A stretch of DNA of 18,851 nucleotides from Thermoplasmata archaeon (GCA_030039715.1 JASHVA010000100.1:1-18851), one strand, 5' to 3'. Numbered from the stretch's first letter, positions 1 through 8,326 are shown. A program made the numbers and translations. The notes: generated by a model not told the origin, from the letters alone.

Positions 1-55
1 CGTTCGACAGGAGCACGCCGCCGACGTCCCAGAGCAGCAGCGACACGTCAGCCAT
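1..55 (-). CDS. HAD-superfamily hydrolase, N-terminal fragment (cut by window edge)
   Basis: Only the first 18 codons lie in the window. They read M-A-D-V-S-L-L-L-W-D-V-G-G-V-L-L-S-N, a hydrophobic strand followed by the D-x-G-G-V-L form of HAD motif I, in which the first Asp (residue 10) would be the phosphorylated nucleophile. The ATG at 55-53 overlaps the last 8 nt of the transaldolase/isomerase gene, so it is probably the third gene of the same operon. The WDVGGVLL form is common in HAD phosphatases related to sugar-phosphate phosphatases, which would suit the operon, but substrate cannot be inferred from this fragment. The reading frame is open to the window edge. Confidence 0.6.
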   Translation of the reverse strand, partial: MADVSLLLWDVGGVLLSN

Positions 56-2801
56 GTACCGCCCCGGCGAGGCGCGTTAGCCCGGCCCGCGCATCGGTCC
101 CGAGGTCGATGCGAAGGACGCGACGTTGCTTCTGACACATCGCCTGGTAGTCGCCGAGCGACTGCGCGCGGATCAGCTGGGCGAACGTGAAGCTCTCGCC
201 CGGCACGGCGAGGTCGGTGTGGGGAGTGTCGACGAGCTGGAGGAAGAGCCCGGAGTTCGGGCCCCCCTTGTGGAGCTGGCCGGTCGAGTGGAGGAAGCGG
301 GGACCGTAACCGAACGTGGTCGCGACGTTCAGCTGCTCGAGGAGGCGGCGGCGCAGGTCGTCCAGGGCGCTCGAGAGATCGCTCGCCGGAGCGAGGTAGG
401 CCTGGATCCCGACGTAGTCGCCCGGCCGCGCCGAGGCGAGCCACGCGGCGAAGGCGCCCGCGAACTCCGGACCGTCGACCGACACGGTGACGACGCCGGC
501 GTCGGCGGGGGCGCCGGCGGGCTTCGCCATCGCCTGGCGGGCGAGCTCCTTCGCGAGTTCGACGTCGGGCTGGTCGTACGGGTCGATGCCGACCACGCTC
601 CCCGCGCTCGCGACCGCGACCTCCCAGCGGAAGAACTCCTCGCCGATCGAGATCGGCTCCGGCACGCGGATGCGGACGACCGGGAACCCGGCCGCCTCGA
701 GGCCCGAGACGTGCGCCGCGAGGCCCCCGTCCAGGTGGCCGTCGTCCTGGATCTCCACGAACAGCCGGTCCCCGCCGTAGTGCTCGGGCGAAACGCGGGG
801 CTCGTCGACGACGGGAACGATCCCCTTCCCGATCTTGCCCGTGCTCTCCGCGACCAGCTGCTCGGTCCAGACGGGGAACGCCGCGAGCGAGCCGCCGCCG
901 TAGAACGTGAGCTTGTCCTTCCCGCGCGTCGCCAGCGCGCCGACCACCGCCCCGAGCGCGAGTCCCGGACTCTCCGAGACCGAGACGGTCGGGGCGCAGG
1001 CCTCCGCCATGGCCCAGGCCCGGCCCAGGAGCCGGCGGAGGTCGATGCCGATCAGCGCCGCCGGAACGAGGCCGAACATCGTCAGCGCGGAGTACCGCCC
1101 GCCGACCGTCGGAAGGGCGAGGAACACCGCGCGGAAGCCGTCCTTGCGGGCCAACGCCTCGAGCGGCGTACCGGGGTCGGTGATCGCGACGAACGAAGGT
1201 CCCGGGTCCTTCCCCGCGCGGCGAACGGCGTCGGAGAAGAACCGGTAGAAGGAGAGTGGCTCGGTGGTCGTGCCGGACTTGCTGGAGACCAGGAACAGCG
1301 TACGCGCGATGTCGATGCGATCCCGAAGGGCGGCGATCGCGTCCGGGTGGGTCGTGTCGAGCACGAGGAGCTCCGGGAAACCGGGCGCGCTCCCGAAGAC
1401 GCCGCGCAGCACGTCGGGCGCGAGGCTCGAACCGCCCATCCCGAGGACGATGACGTGACGGAATCCGGCAGTGCGGACCTCGTCGGCGAACGCGCTCAGC
1501 CGGTCGATCTCGTCGTGCATGAGTGCGGGGAGCTGGAGCCAGCCCATCCGGTCGGCCACGTCGCTGGGTGGGGCGGCCGGCCAGAGCGTCGGGTCCTGCT
1601 TCCAGAATCGCTCCGGATACCGGTCGGCCTGCCATCGGGCCTGGAGCGCGTCGACCGCGGCGTCGTCCGCCCCGAGGTCCCAGGACTGGGGGTCGAGCCG
1701 GCCCTCGAGGAGGGTCCGGCGCTTCGTGGTCAGCGAGTCGACCAGCTGCTGGTAGGAGTCCGCGAACAGCTTCACGCCCTCGTCCTGCAGGGTTCGGCAG
1801 GTCGCGGCGAGGTCGACCCCGACCGCCCGCGCGCGGTCGAGCGTGGATCTCGCCTCGTCGAGGCCCGTGGTGAGGAGGTCCCCCCGGACCACGCCGTGGT
1901 CCTCGAACGCGGTCACGGTCGCCGGGGGGATCGTGTCGATCGTCTCGGGACCGACGAGTTCCTCGACGTAGAGCGTATCGCGGTAGTGCGGGTCCTTCGT
2001 GCTCGTGCTGGCCCAGAGCACCTTCTGCGGGCGCGCTCCCCGAGACGCGAGCGACGCGAAGTTCGCCCCGTGGAACAGCTCGAGGTACTTCGCGTAGACG
2101 ACCTTGCAGTTCGCGATCGCGACCTTGCCCTTGAGCGCGCCCGCCGAGGGGTCGGGGGACGCGCCGAGCGCCCGATCGACCGCCGTGTCGATGCGGCTGA
2201 CAAAGACGGACGCGACGGAGGAGACCCGCGTCGGGTCGGGCGCCCGGGCGACGCCCCGCCGGTACGCTTCCGCGACCGCGGTGTACTGCTCGAGCGAAAA
2301 GAGGAGCGTGACGTTGACGCTGATGCCCTCCGAGATCAGCTGCTCGATCGCGGGGACGCCCTCCGGGGTTCCGGGGACCTTCACGAGGAGGTTCGGCCGA
2401 TCGACTTCCTTCCACAGTCGCCGGGCCTCGGCGACCGTGCCCGCCGTGTCGTGGGCCAGCCGCGGGGAGACCTCGAGGCTTACGAAACCGTCCGTCCCGC
2501 GCGTGCGGTCGAAGACCGGGCGAAGAACATCGGCGGCGGCGCGGAGGTCTTCCACCGCGAGGCGCTCGAAGAGCTCCGTCGCCGGGAGGCCGGGGTCCCG
2601 TTCGAGGAATCGCCGCAGCGCGTCGTCGTAGTCCTGGCTGCCGGCGATCGCCTTTTCGAAGATGGTCGGGTTGCTCGTGACGCCGGTGATCCCGTCGGAT
2701 TCGACCATCCGTCGCAGTTCGCCGGTGGTCAACAGGCTGCGCCGGATGTAGTCGAGCCAGGGAGATTGGCCGTGGGCGAGCAGCTCCTTGAGGCTCGTCA
2801 T
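48..2801 (-). CDS. tal-pgi: Bifunctional transaldolase / glucose-6-phosphate isomerase
   Basis: A 917-residue fusion. Residues 1 to about 375 are a transaldolase: GITGVTSNPTIF near 37-48 is typical of the family, and K141 in LLVKVPGT is the expected Schiff-base lysine that transfers dihydroxyacetone units. From about 385 to the end it is a phosphoglucose isomerase with SIS-type sugar-phosphate binding: an LGMGGSSLAPDVL loop, then LVSSKSGTTTEP, then GGRYSALTMFGLVPAALIG. It should interconvert glucose-6-P and fructose-6-P as well as run the transaldolase step, in the cytosol. Same-length fusions are known mainly from bacteria such as actinobacteria and cyanobacteria. The ATG at 2801 was chosen over upstream starts because transaldolase homology begins there, it forms an ATGA overlap with the transketolase stop, and GGAGG lies at 2806-2810 with 4 nt spacing. 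The next gene (HAD) overlaps its 3' end. Confidence 0.93.
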   Translation of the reverse strand: MTSLKELLAHGQSPWLDYIRRSLLTTGELRRMVESDGITGVTSNPTIFEKAIAGSQDYDDALRRFLERDPGLPATELFERLAVEDLRAAADVLRPVFDRTRGTDGFVSLEVSPRLAHDTAGTVAEARRLWKEVDRPNLLVKVPGTPEGVPAIEQLISEGISVNVTLLFSLEQYTAVAEAYRRGVARAPDPTRVSSVASVFVSRIDTAVDRALGASPDPSAGALKGKVAIANCKVVYAKYLELFHGANFASLASRGARPQKVLWASTSTKDPHYRDTLYVEELVGPETIDTIPPATVTAFEDHGVVRGDLLTTGLDEARSTLDRARAVGVDLAATCRTLQDEGVKLFADSYQQLVDSLTTKRRTLLEGRLDPQSWDLGADDAAVDALQARWQADRYPERFWKQDPTLWPAAPPSDVADRMGWLQLPALMHDEIDRLSAFADEVRTAGFRHVIVLGMGGSSLAPDVLRGVFGSAPGFPELLVLDTTHPDAIAALRDRIDIARTLFLVSSKSGTTTEPLSFYRFFSDAVRRAGKDPGPSFVAITDPGTPLEALARKDGFRAVFLALPTVGGRYSALTMFGLVPAALIGIDLRRLLGRAWAMAEACAPTVSVSESPGLALGAVVGALATRGKDKLTFYGGGSLAAFPVWTEQLVAESTGKIGKGIVPVVDEPRVSPEHYGGDRLFVEIQDDGHLDGGLAAHVSGLEAAGFPVVRIRVPEPISIGEEFFRWEVAVASAGSVVGIDPYDQPDVELAKELARQAMAKPAGAPADAGVVTVSVDGPEFAGAFAAWLASARPGDYVGIQAYLAPASDLSSALDDLRRRLLEQLNVATTFGYGPRFLHSTGQLHKGGPNSGLFLQLVDTPHTDLAVPGESFTFAQLIRAQSLGDYQAMCQKQRRVLRIDLGTDARAGLTRLAGAVHG

Positions 2802-4813
2802 CGGGCCTCCGCCGCGACCGGCGTCGCGAGCACGGAACGAACGACCTCGATCACGTGGTCGGCCGTGAACCCGAACTCGCGCTGCAGGACGGGGCCGGGG
2901 GCGGACGCGCCGAAGTGGTCGATGCCGATCGCCCGCCCGGAAGAACCGGTGTACCGCTCCCACCCGAGCGTCACGCCGGCCTCGATCGACACGACCGGGA
3001 TGCCGGGCGGGAGGACGCCCGCGCGGTAGTCGGGCGACTGCTCATCGAAGACGCGCCACGACGGAAGAGAGACGACGCGCGCCGCCACTCCCTGTGCCCC
3101 GAGCCGCTCCTGGGCCTCGAGCGCCAGCGCCACTTCCGAGCCCGTCGCGACGAGCACCACCGCCGGCCGACCGCCCGGCGCCTCCTGGAGGATGTAGCCT
3201 CCGCGGAGCGACCCGGTGGCGATGGGGTACCGATCGGGGTCGAGCACGGGGACCTTCTGCCGCGTGAAGACGAGCGCCGACGGTCCCGTCCGCTCGAGCG
3301 CGAGTCGCCAGGCCACGACCGACTCGTTCGCGTCGGCGGGTCGGAACACGGTGAGTCCAGGGATCGCCCGAAGGCTCAGCAGATGCTCGACCGGCTGGTG
3401 GGTCGGCCCGTCCTCCCCCATCCCGATGCTGTCGTGCGTGAAAACGAAGATCGCATGGGTCTGTTGGAGGGCGGCGAGCCGGATCGACCCGCGGGCGTAG
3501 TCGGAGAAGACGAGGAACGTCCCGCCGTATGGGATCAAGCCTCCGTGGAGGGCCAGGCCGTTCAGCGCGCCGACCATCGCATGCTCTCGCACGCCGAAGT
3601 GGAAATTGCGTCCGATCGCCTCACCGGGTTCGTAGTCGGGAAAGCCCGGGAGCAGCGTCTTCGTCGACGGCGAAAGGTCGGCGGCCCCCCCGAGCAGGGC
3701 GGGGAGCCGCGGGCCGAGGATCGTGAGCACCTTCTGCGACGCGTCGCGCGTCGCGACCGCGCCATCGGCCGGTCGGAACGTCGGCAACGCATCGCTCCAG
3801 CCGGCGGGGAGTCGGCCGGCCCATTGCTCCTCGAACCGCCGGACACGGTCCGGGTCCCGGGACCGCAGCCGCTCGCGCGTCGTTTCCCACTCGGCCTGCC
3901 ACGCCGCGCCGCGCCGCCGGGCCGCGCCGAGGTGCTCGCGGACCTCGTCGGGGATCAGGAACGGCGGGTCGAGCGGCCAGCCGAGCCGCTCCTTCGTGGC
4001 GCGGAGGTTGGCCGGGCCGAGCGGCTCTCCGTGGGCCTCCCGAGTGTCCTGCACCGGGCTCCCGTACCCCAGATGCGTGCGGATCCGAAGGAGCGAAGGT
4101 CGCTGGCGCTCGTCCCGGGCCTCCCGGATCGCACGGTCGATCGCGTCCAGGTCGTTCCCGTCCTCGACATGCAGGACGTGCCAGCCGTACGCCTGGAAGC
4201 GGCGGCCGACGTCCTCGGTGAACGTCCACGACGTCGGGCCCTCGAGCGAGACGTGATTGTCGTCGTAGAGGTAGATCAGTTTCCCGAGACCGAGATGGCC
4301 GGCGAGCGAGGCGGCCTCCGAGGCGACGCCCTCCATCAGGTCGCCGTCGGAAACGATCGCGTAGGTGTAGTGGTCGATCAGCGGCGCGTCGTCCGTGTTG
4401 TACACGGCCCCGAGATGCCGCTCCGCGATCGCCAGGCCCACGCCCATCGCGAAGCCCTGTCCGAGGGGTCCGGTCGTGGCCTCGACGCCGGGCGTGTGCC
4501 CGTACTCCGGGTGACCCGGGGTCTCGCTGCCCCACTGGCGGAACTGCTTCAGCTGCTCGAGCGGGAGGTCGTAGCCCGTGAGGTGGAGCAGCGCGTACAA
4601 GAGCGCCGACCCATGTCCGGCGGAGAGCACGAACCGGTCTCGGTTCGGCCACTTCGGGTCGGCCGGATTGTGGCGGAGATACCGGTCCCAGAGGACGTAG
4701 GCCATCGGCGCGGCCCCCAGCGGGAGACCGGGATGCCCGGATTTCGCCTTCTCGACCGAGTCGACCGCGAGGAACCGGATCGTGTTGACGCTGGTCTGGT
4801 CGAGCTCGCTCAT
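2798..4813 (-). CDS. tkt: Transketolase (full-length single chain)
   Basis: 671 residues, the usual length of bacterial and eukaryotic transketolases rather than the split two-subunit form common in archaea. It moves two-carbon ketol units between pentose, triose and hexose phosphates using thiamine diphosphate. Visible key residues: H27 (SGHPG), H67 (AGHGSALLY), H101, the thiamine-diphosphate/metal segment SDGDLMEG from 155 to DDN at 184-186, H261 in HGEPLG, the catalytic glutamate E410 in VREHAM, and GEDGPTHQPVEH with H472. The ATG at 4813 is where family homology starts; the frame stays open far upstream without family sequence. The stop overlaps the next gene as ATGA, implying coupled translation of transketolase and transaldolase/isomerase. 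A weak T-rich element (about 4839-4846, CTTTTC on the minus strand) lies roughly 30 nt upstream of the ATG and could be a degenerate TATA box. Confidence 0.95.
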   Translation of the reverse strand: MSELDQTSVNTIRFLAVDSVEKAKSGHPGLPLGAAPMAYVLWDRYLRHNPADPKWPNRDRFVLSAGHGSALLYALLHLTGYDLPLEQLKQFRQWGSETPGHPEYGHTPGVEATTGPLGQGFAMGVGLAIAERHLGAVYNTDDAPLIDHYTYAIVSDGDLMEGVASEAASLAGHLGLGKLIYLYDDNHVSLEGPTSWTFTEDVGRRFQAYGWHVLHVEDGNDLDAIDRAIREARDERQRPSLLRIRTHLGYGSPVQDTREAHGEPLGPANLRATKERLGWPLDPPFLIPDEVREHLGAARRRGAAWQAEWETTRERLRSRDPDRVRRFEEQWAGRLPAGWSDALPTFRPADGAVATRDASQKVLTILGPRLPALLGGAADLSPSTKTLLPGFPDYEPGEAIGRNFHFGVREHAMVGALNGLALHGGLIPYGGTFLVFSDYARGSIRLAALQQTHAIFVFTHDSIGMGEDGPTHQPVEHLLSLRAIPGLTVFRPADANESVVAWRLALERTGPSALVFTRQKVPVLDPDRYPIATGSLRGGYILQEAPGGRPAVVLVATGSEVALALEAQERLGAQGVAARVVSLPSWRVFDEQSPDYRAGVLPPGIPVVSIEAGVTLGWERYTGSSGRAIGIDHFGASAPGPVLQREFGFTADHVIEVVRSVLATPVAAEAR

Positions 4814-4880
4814 CCGGGAGCGGGGAAGGCCGGAGGTAGGAAAAGCTGACGGATGCGGCGAGCGACTCTGGCGCCTTCGA

Positions 4881-4886
4881 CTTATA
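4881..4886 (+). promoter_or_regulatory. TATA-like element for the DUF3224-like gene
   Basis: CTTATA in an otherwise GC-rich 102-nt divergent intergenic region, centred about 32 nt before the ATG at 4916. That is a few nt more than the leaderless ideal, so a very short leader is possible. Read on the other strand the same bases give TATAAG, about 70 nt before the transketolase ATG, so it could also serve that gene with a leader of around 40 nt. Confidence 0.4.
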
Positions 4887-4915
4887 GGACCGGTCCGTCC
4901 GCCCTCGAGGGAGCG

Positions 4916-5356
4916 ATGCCCGAGATCGAGCCGCCGGTCGCCCGCGGCAAGTTCGAGGTTACGTTGACCCCCACGCCGGACGAACCGGTGCCCGTCGGCC
5001 CCACCCTCGGCCGGATGCTCCTCGCCAAACGGTTCCACGGCGACCTCGAGGGGATCAGCCAGGGGCAGATGCTGACCGCGATGACGTCCGTCGACGGCTC
5101 CGCCGGTTACGTGGCGATCGAGCGCTTCGCCGGCGCCCTGAGGGGCCGCAAGGGCTCGTTCGTGCTGCAGCACGACGGCGTGATGGACCGCGGGCTCCCC
5201 AAGCTGAGCGTCAGCGTGGTGCCGGACTCCGGGACCGAGGAGCTCGCGGGCATCACCGGGAACATGGAGATCATCGTGACCGACGGCGAACACTCCTACG
5301 AGTTCCGCTACTTCCTGCCGATGCCCGACGGCCCGACGACCGATTCGTCGGCGTAG
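4916..5356 (+). CDS. DUF3224-like protein of unknown function
   Basis: 146 residues with no signal peptide or membrane segment. The sequence resembles the DUF3224 family: it begins with GKFEVTLTP, has an internal GDLEGISQGQMLT, then KGSFVLQHDGVMDRG, GTEELAGITGNMEI and a DGEHSYEFRYFLP ending. These alternating hydrophobic strands fit the small beta-barrel fold expected for that family, but no reaction is established. The ATG at 4916 is preferred to the one at 4853 because the latter would put the coding start upstream of the TATA-like element, and because GAGGGAG lies just before 4916. The gene stands alone, and its stop is 9 nt from the convergent glycosyltransferase stop. The family assignment is from recognised motifs only. 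Confidence 0.75.
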   Translation: MPEIEPPVARGKFEVTLTPTPDEPVPVGPTLGRMLLAKRFHGDLEGISQGQMLTAMTSVDGSAGYVAIERFAGALRGRKGSFVLQHDGVMDRGLPKLSVSVVPDSGTEELAGITGNMEIIVTDGEHSYEFRYFLPMPDGPTTDSSA

Positions 5357-5365
5357 ACGGTCCGC

Positions 5366-6790
5366 TCACGCCCAACTGGCGGACGGAGCCGGCCGCCAGC
5401 GGGACCACTCGGTCTCCGCGAGGCACGCGCGGCATTCCATCGACTCCACGTCGAGGGCCGCGGCCGCGTAGAACATCACCTCGGGCCCGACGAGCGGCCG
5501 CTCGCAGTGGGCGCACTTCAGCTGCTGGACGGCCGCGATCGGGCTCCCCCAGCCGTCCGTCGGGATCGGGTTCGTCTCGCTCGGAGCGCTCCCGGGCGCC
5601 GGCGCGCGGACCGCCTTCGGGGTCCGGGCGAAGCCGGGCTCCGTGAACAGTCCGAGGAGCGCCGCCCGCATCATGACCGCGGCTCCGGGGACCAGCAGGA
5701 CGTAGTACCACGCCCAGCCGACCAGGCCGTTCCGTCGGGTATCCCGGGCGAAGGCGGGGATCATGAACACGAAGAACGGGAGACAGGTGATCGCGATCGC
5801 GAGCCACAAGGGGATCAGGCGCAGCATCAGGAGGGCCCACGGGAGGAAGAGGAAGGTCGGCGCGACGACGAGGGCGTTCGTCCACGTCAGGAGGAAGAGG
5901 AACGAGTCGACCTTCTCCGTCCACGGCACCTCTTTCGAGCGGAGGAACGTGGGCCAGTGCCGGCGGTACTCGCGGATCGTCGTCGCGGTCCAGCGGGTGA
6001 TCTGCGTGAAGAACGTCCCGTACTCGTCGGGCGCGATCCCGCGGCCGACGATCCGTGGGTCGTAGACGATCTTCCAACCGGCCTTCCGGAGCCGGAACGT
6101 GGTGTCGAGGTCCTCGTTCGCGGTGAGGACGGGTGCGATCCCGCCGAGCTCGCGGATCGCCTCGACACGGTACGCCTGGACGGTCCCCTGCACGCCGACG
6201 AACCCGCGATGCCGGTACCGGCCGGCGAGGAGCGTACCGGCCACCTCGTGGAGGGCCTCCGAGAACCTCGTGAGGTACGTCGCGGGCCGGTTGAGTCCCA
6301 TCGCCATGAACCCCTGGATGCCGCCGACGCCCGGGCGGAAGTGCTCCGCGAACCGGACCAGCACATCGGGGTCGACGCGAAAGTCGGCGTCGAAGACGAA
6401 CATCCACTCCGACGCCGGGTGGAGCTGCGGAAACACGTTCCGCAGGGCGCCGCCTTTGAACCCCTCGCGGTTCGCGCGGCGGACGACCCGCACGCGGGTC
6501 GACTCCACGGCCACGGGGACGGTCGAGTCGTCGGCGAGGATGATTTCGAACGCGGGATACCGGACCCGCTCCCAGGAGGCGACCGTCGCCCCGACGATCT
6601 CGGCGGGCTCGTTGTAGACCGGGATCACGACGCTGACGAACGGCAGCGCGCGGTCCGGGTCCGGCGCCAAGTCGCGCCAGGGCCGCAGGATCGCGGTGAC
6701 GAGCTCGATGAGGAGGTAGGAGCTGATGAGGAGCGTGATGCCGATCGCGAGGAGCTCCCACGCGGAGACGATCTCGAGGAACGTGACCAC
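5366..6790 (-). CDS. Processive family 2 glycosyltransferase with C-terminal zinc ribbon
   Basis: 474 residues. A membrane helix (about 12-35) is followed by a GT2 domain: SVVIPVYNEP at 53-62, DDS at 87-89, the metal-binding DAD at 134-136, the general-base region NED at 225-227, and Q-I-T-R-W at 263-267, the Q-x-x-R-W motif of processive synthases such as cellulose and hyaluronan synthase. Three or four further helices follow (about 295-383). It should polymerise or add sugars from a nucleotide sugar at the cytoplasmic face of the membrane; the sugar is unknown. After a Pro-rich linker comes an unusual zinc-ribbon-like tail with C426/C429 and C453/C456. That tail closely matches the ribbon of the upstream gene. 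The start is GTG at 6790, supported by GGAGGT at 6795-6800 with 4 nt spacing. It lies 30 nt after the preceding gene, so the two probably form an operon. Confidence 0.88.
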   Translation of the reverse strand: MVTFLEIVSAWELLAIGITLLISSYLLIELVTAILRPWRDLAPDPDRALPFVSVVIPVYNEPAEIVGATVASWERVRYPAFEIILADDSTVPVAVESTRVRVVRRANREGFKGGALRNVFPQLHPASEWMFVFDADFRVDPDVLVRFAEHFRPGVGGIQGFMAMGLNRPATYLTRFSEALHEVAGTLLAGRYRHRGFVGVQGTVQAYRVEAIRELGGIAPVLTANEDLDTTFRLRKAGWKIVYDPRIVGRGIAPDEYGTFFTQITRWTATTIREYRRHWPTFLRSKEVPWTEKVDSFLFLLTWTNALVVAPTFLFLPWALLMLRLIPLWLAIAITCLPFFVFMIPAFARDTRRNGLVGWAWYYVLLVPGAAVMMRAALLGLFTEPGFARTPKAVRAPAPGSAPSETNPIPTDGWGSPIAAVQQLKCAHCERPLVGPEVMFYAAAALDVESMECRACLAETEWSRWRPAPSASWA

Positions 6791-6820
6791 GAGGACCTCC
6801 GTCTTCCGCCGACGACTCCG

Positions 6821-7537
6821 CTAGGCTCGGCCCGGGGCGGCGACGGTGCGGAGCCGCGAGGCGGGTCGGTCGTACTCGTCGCTGCAGGCCGCGAGGAGGA
6901 TCTGGACGAGCTGCTCCGGCGGGGCGGAGATCAGCGGCTCGGGTTCCGCGCCGGGCCCGGGCGTGGTGAGGGTCGGGAACGGTGCCGCAAGACCGAGGTC
7001 GACGAGCGTCGCGCGGAGCCGCTGGATGATGTAGACCGCTTCGGAGATCCGGCCGACCTTCCACCGGCGAGCGGCCTCCGTCTGGAGACGACGCGCGGTG
7101 ACGGCCAGGGGGTGCCCCGGCGCGACCTCCCGCAGCGCCGCGTCGATCTCGGTGAATGCGTCATAGAACGGCGTGGCGGGAATCGTCTCAATTTCGGGTA
7201 CGACGTCCTCGACCCAGGGGGGTACCGGGGTGGGAGCCGCCGGCGGGGCGACGGGGACGCGGCGCGCGGTCTCCCGCGGTAGCCGAAGCTCCTCGCTCAC
7301 GAGGCAGAAGCGGCAGAGCGGGGGCTCGTCGAGCGCGTCGAGGAAGTAGAACATGCGCTCCGCGACGGTGAGCGGCTGCTCGCACCGGAGGCACCGTCGA
7401 GGGGGTCGTACCTTCGCGGCGGGGGTCGCAGGATCCGACCGCGCGGGCGGGACAGTCGGAGTGGCCGAAATGAGTGCACCCGCCTTCCGTGGACCGATCG
7501 GTCGTATCCGCGGAGTTCCCGGCGACTCCGCCCGCAC
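6821..7537 (-). CDS. Uncharacterised zinc-ribbon protein, partner of the glycosyltransferase
   Basis: 238 residues, no membrane helix. The N-terminal 45 residues are Pro/Ala-rich and probably flexible. A zinc-ribbon-like module follows with C49/C52 and C75/C78 (CX2C-X22-CX2C), then a Pro-rich linker (about 90-110), a predicted helical region (about 123-183, including a segment rich in Ala, Leu and Arg) and a C-terminal region of unknown structure. The module shares C-x-x-C-E-x-P-L, MFY, ALD and C-R-x-C-L with the tail of the downstream glycosyltransferase, so the two modules look homologous. GTG at 7537 is the only possible start between the upstream in-frame stop and the first zinc-binding cysteine. 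A TTTAAATA box lies just upstream. Function is unknown; an accessory or regulatory role for the glycosyltransferase is inferred from the shared module and adjacency only. Confidence 0.75.
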   Translation of the reverse strand: MRAESPGTPRIRPIGPRKAGALISATPTVPPARSDPATPAAKVRPPRRCLRCEQPLTVAERMFYFLDALDEPPLCRFCLVSEELRLPRETARRVPVAPPAAPTPVPPWVEDVVPEIETIPATPFYDAFTEIDAALREVAPGHPLAVTARRLQTEAARRWKVGRISEAVYIIQRLRATLVDLGLAAPFPTLTTPGPGAEPEPLISAPPEQLVQILLAACSDEYDRPASRLRTVAAPGRA

Positions 7538-7555
7538 TACTTTGCACGAGACCGT

Positions 7556-7563
7556 TATTTAAA
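7556..7563 (-). promoter_or_regulatory. TATA box of the zinc-ribbon/glycosyltransferase operon
   Basis: TTTAAATA on the minus strand, within the AT-rich run 7555-7564 of a GC-rich region. Its centre is about 22.5 nt before the GTG at 7537, slightly short of the 25-28 nt seen at other promoters here, but compatible with a leaderless or nearly leaderless transcript. No alternative start exists in the frame. Confidence 0.6.
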
Positions 7564-7644
7564 TCGCGTCCTGCCACGCGAAGCTTTCGCACTCCGTCGT
7601 GGCGGAGAGGGGATCACCGTCGGGGTTTCCCCCTGCGGTCGCCT

Positions 7645-7650
7645 CATATC
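7645..7650 (+). promoter_or_regulatory. TATA-like element for the two-helix membrane protein gene
   Basis: CATATC is the most AT-rich hexamer in the 100 nt before the gene and is centred 24.5 nt before the GTG at 7672, which suggests a leaderless transcript. It helps decide that start over in-frame codons further upstream. Confidence 0.45.
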
Positions 7651-7671
7651 GGTCCCCGTGTAGAGGGAGCC

Positions 7672-8256
7672 GTGCCACCGAAATCCGTTCTCCCGCCCGA
7701 ACTCGACCTCGACCTCCGCGAGGAGGCGCGGCGGTTCGTCCGCGAGCGAACGCCGGTCACGCTCACGGGCATCGTGCTCGGCGTCGCGTTCCTGGGAGTC
7801 GGCGGCTACCTCATCGGTCCATTGGTGCGCGCCGGCGCCGTGCCGGGCGAAGTGCTCTCGGTTTTGCTGCTCGTTCTCGGCGTCGGGTTGATCGTCCTCA
7901 GCCTTCGGACGGGCCTCATCAACCCCGTCACCTCCGTGCTGGCCGACCGCCGCGGTCTCACGTACACGTGGCGGTGGGGAAGTCCGTTCCTCCGCCGGTG
8001 GTCGGATCCCGGTCTCCTCCTCGTGCTCGACGATCTCGGCCCGGATCCCAGGAGCACGGAGGAGCAGAAGCGCCACGTCTACTTCGGCGGACCTCGCTCG
8101 GTCTACGGGCTCCTGCCCGTCGCCTCGATCGGGCCCCTCCTCGACGTCGCGCGGGGCCACGGGCTCTCGATCCGCATGGGCGTGGAAGTGGAGCGTCGCG
8201 GACGGAACGAGCGGCGGATCCGCCGGATACGGATCGCTCAGGCGTCCGAGGCATAA
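7672..8256 (+). CDS. Uncharacterised membrane protein with two transmembrane helices
   Basis: 194 residues from GTG. A charged N-terminus (1-28) precedes two hydrophobic helices at about 30-52 and 60-79. A roughly 115-residue soluble part follows, which begins ADRRGLTYTWRW and ends in a strongly basic segment (about 174-188). Two closely spaced helices followed by a strand-rich domain opening with a D-R-R-G-L motif recall membrane-anchored PH-like proteins of bacteria, but this is weak and no function is claimed. The start is set by the TATA-like element 24.5 nt upstream; upstream in-frame residues read as random Arg/Pro-rich sequence. It is followed after 70 nt by another plus-strand unknown gene that has its own TATA-like element. 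Confidence 0.65.
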   Translation: MPPKSVLPPELDLDLREEARRFVRERTPVTLTGIVLGVAFLGVGGYLIGPLVRAGAVPGEVLSVLLLVLGVGLIVLSLRTGLINPVTSVLADRRGLTYTWRWGSPFLRRWSDPGLLLVLDDLGPDPRSTEEQKRHVYFGGPRSVYGLLPVASIGPLLDVARGHGLSIRMGVEVERRGRNERRIRRIRIAQASEA

Positions 8257-8293
8257 CGGGGGCGCGCGGGCGCTCCGTAGGGCTCGGGGAGAG

Positions 8294-8299
8294 CTTTAC
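8294..8299 (+). promoter_or_regulatory. Possible TATA-like element for the gene starting at 8327
   Basis: CTTTAC is the only AT-rich stretch in the 70-nt gap between the two plus-strand genes. It is centred about 30 nt before the ATG at 8327, close to the spacing of other promoters in the window. The match to a TATA box is weak. Confidence 0.3.
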
Positions 8300-8326
8300 G
8301 CACCCTTCGCTCTCGACGGTGCGTCG

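Noticed and set aside
126..4849. Very long open frames on the plus strand opposite the transketolase and transaldolase/isomerase genes (about 967 and 664 codons)
   Set aside because: Their translations are rich in Arg, Glu, Asp, Gly and Pro with no recognisable domain. They are antisense shadows caused by high GC codon usage; the minus-strand proteins are clear enzymes.
5271..7282. Long open frames of about 590-600 codons on both strands across the glycosyltransferase region
   Set aside because: Compositionally biased (Arg/Pro/Asp/Glu) with no motifs, and they overlap the GT2 gene, which has all expected catalytic motifs.
7565..7671. Small inverted repeats in the divergent gap, such as GGGG-TTT-CCCC at 7622-7632 and CCACG/CGTGG arms
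   Set aside because: Short GC stems are frequent by chance at this base composition and have no clear relation to the TATA-like elements or starts.
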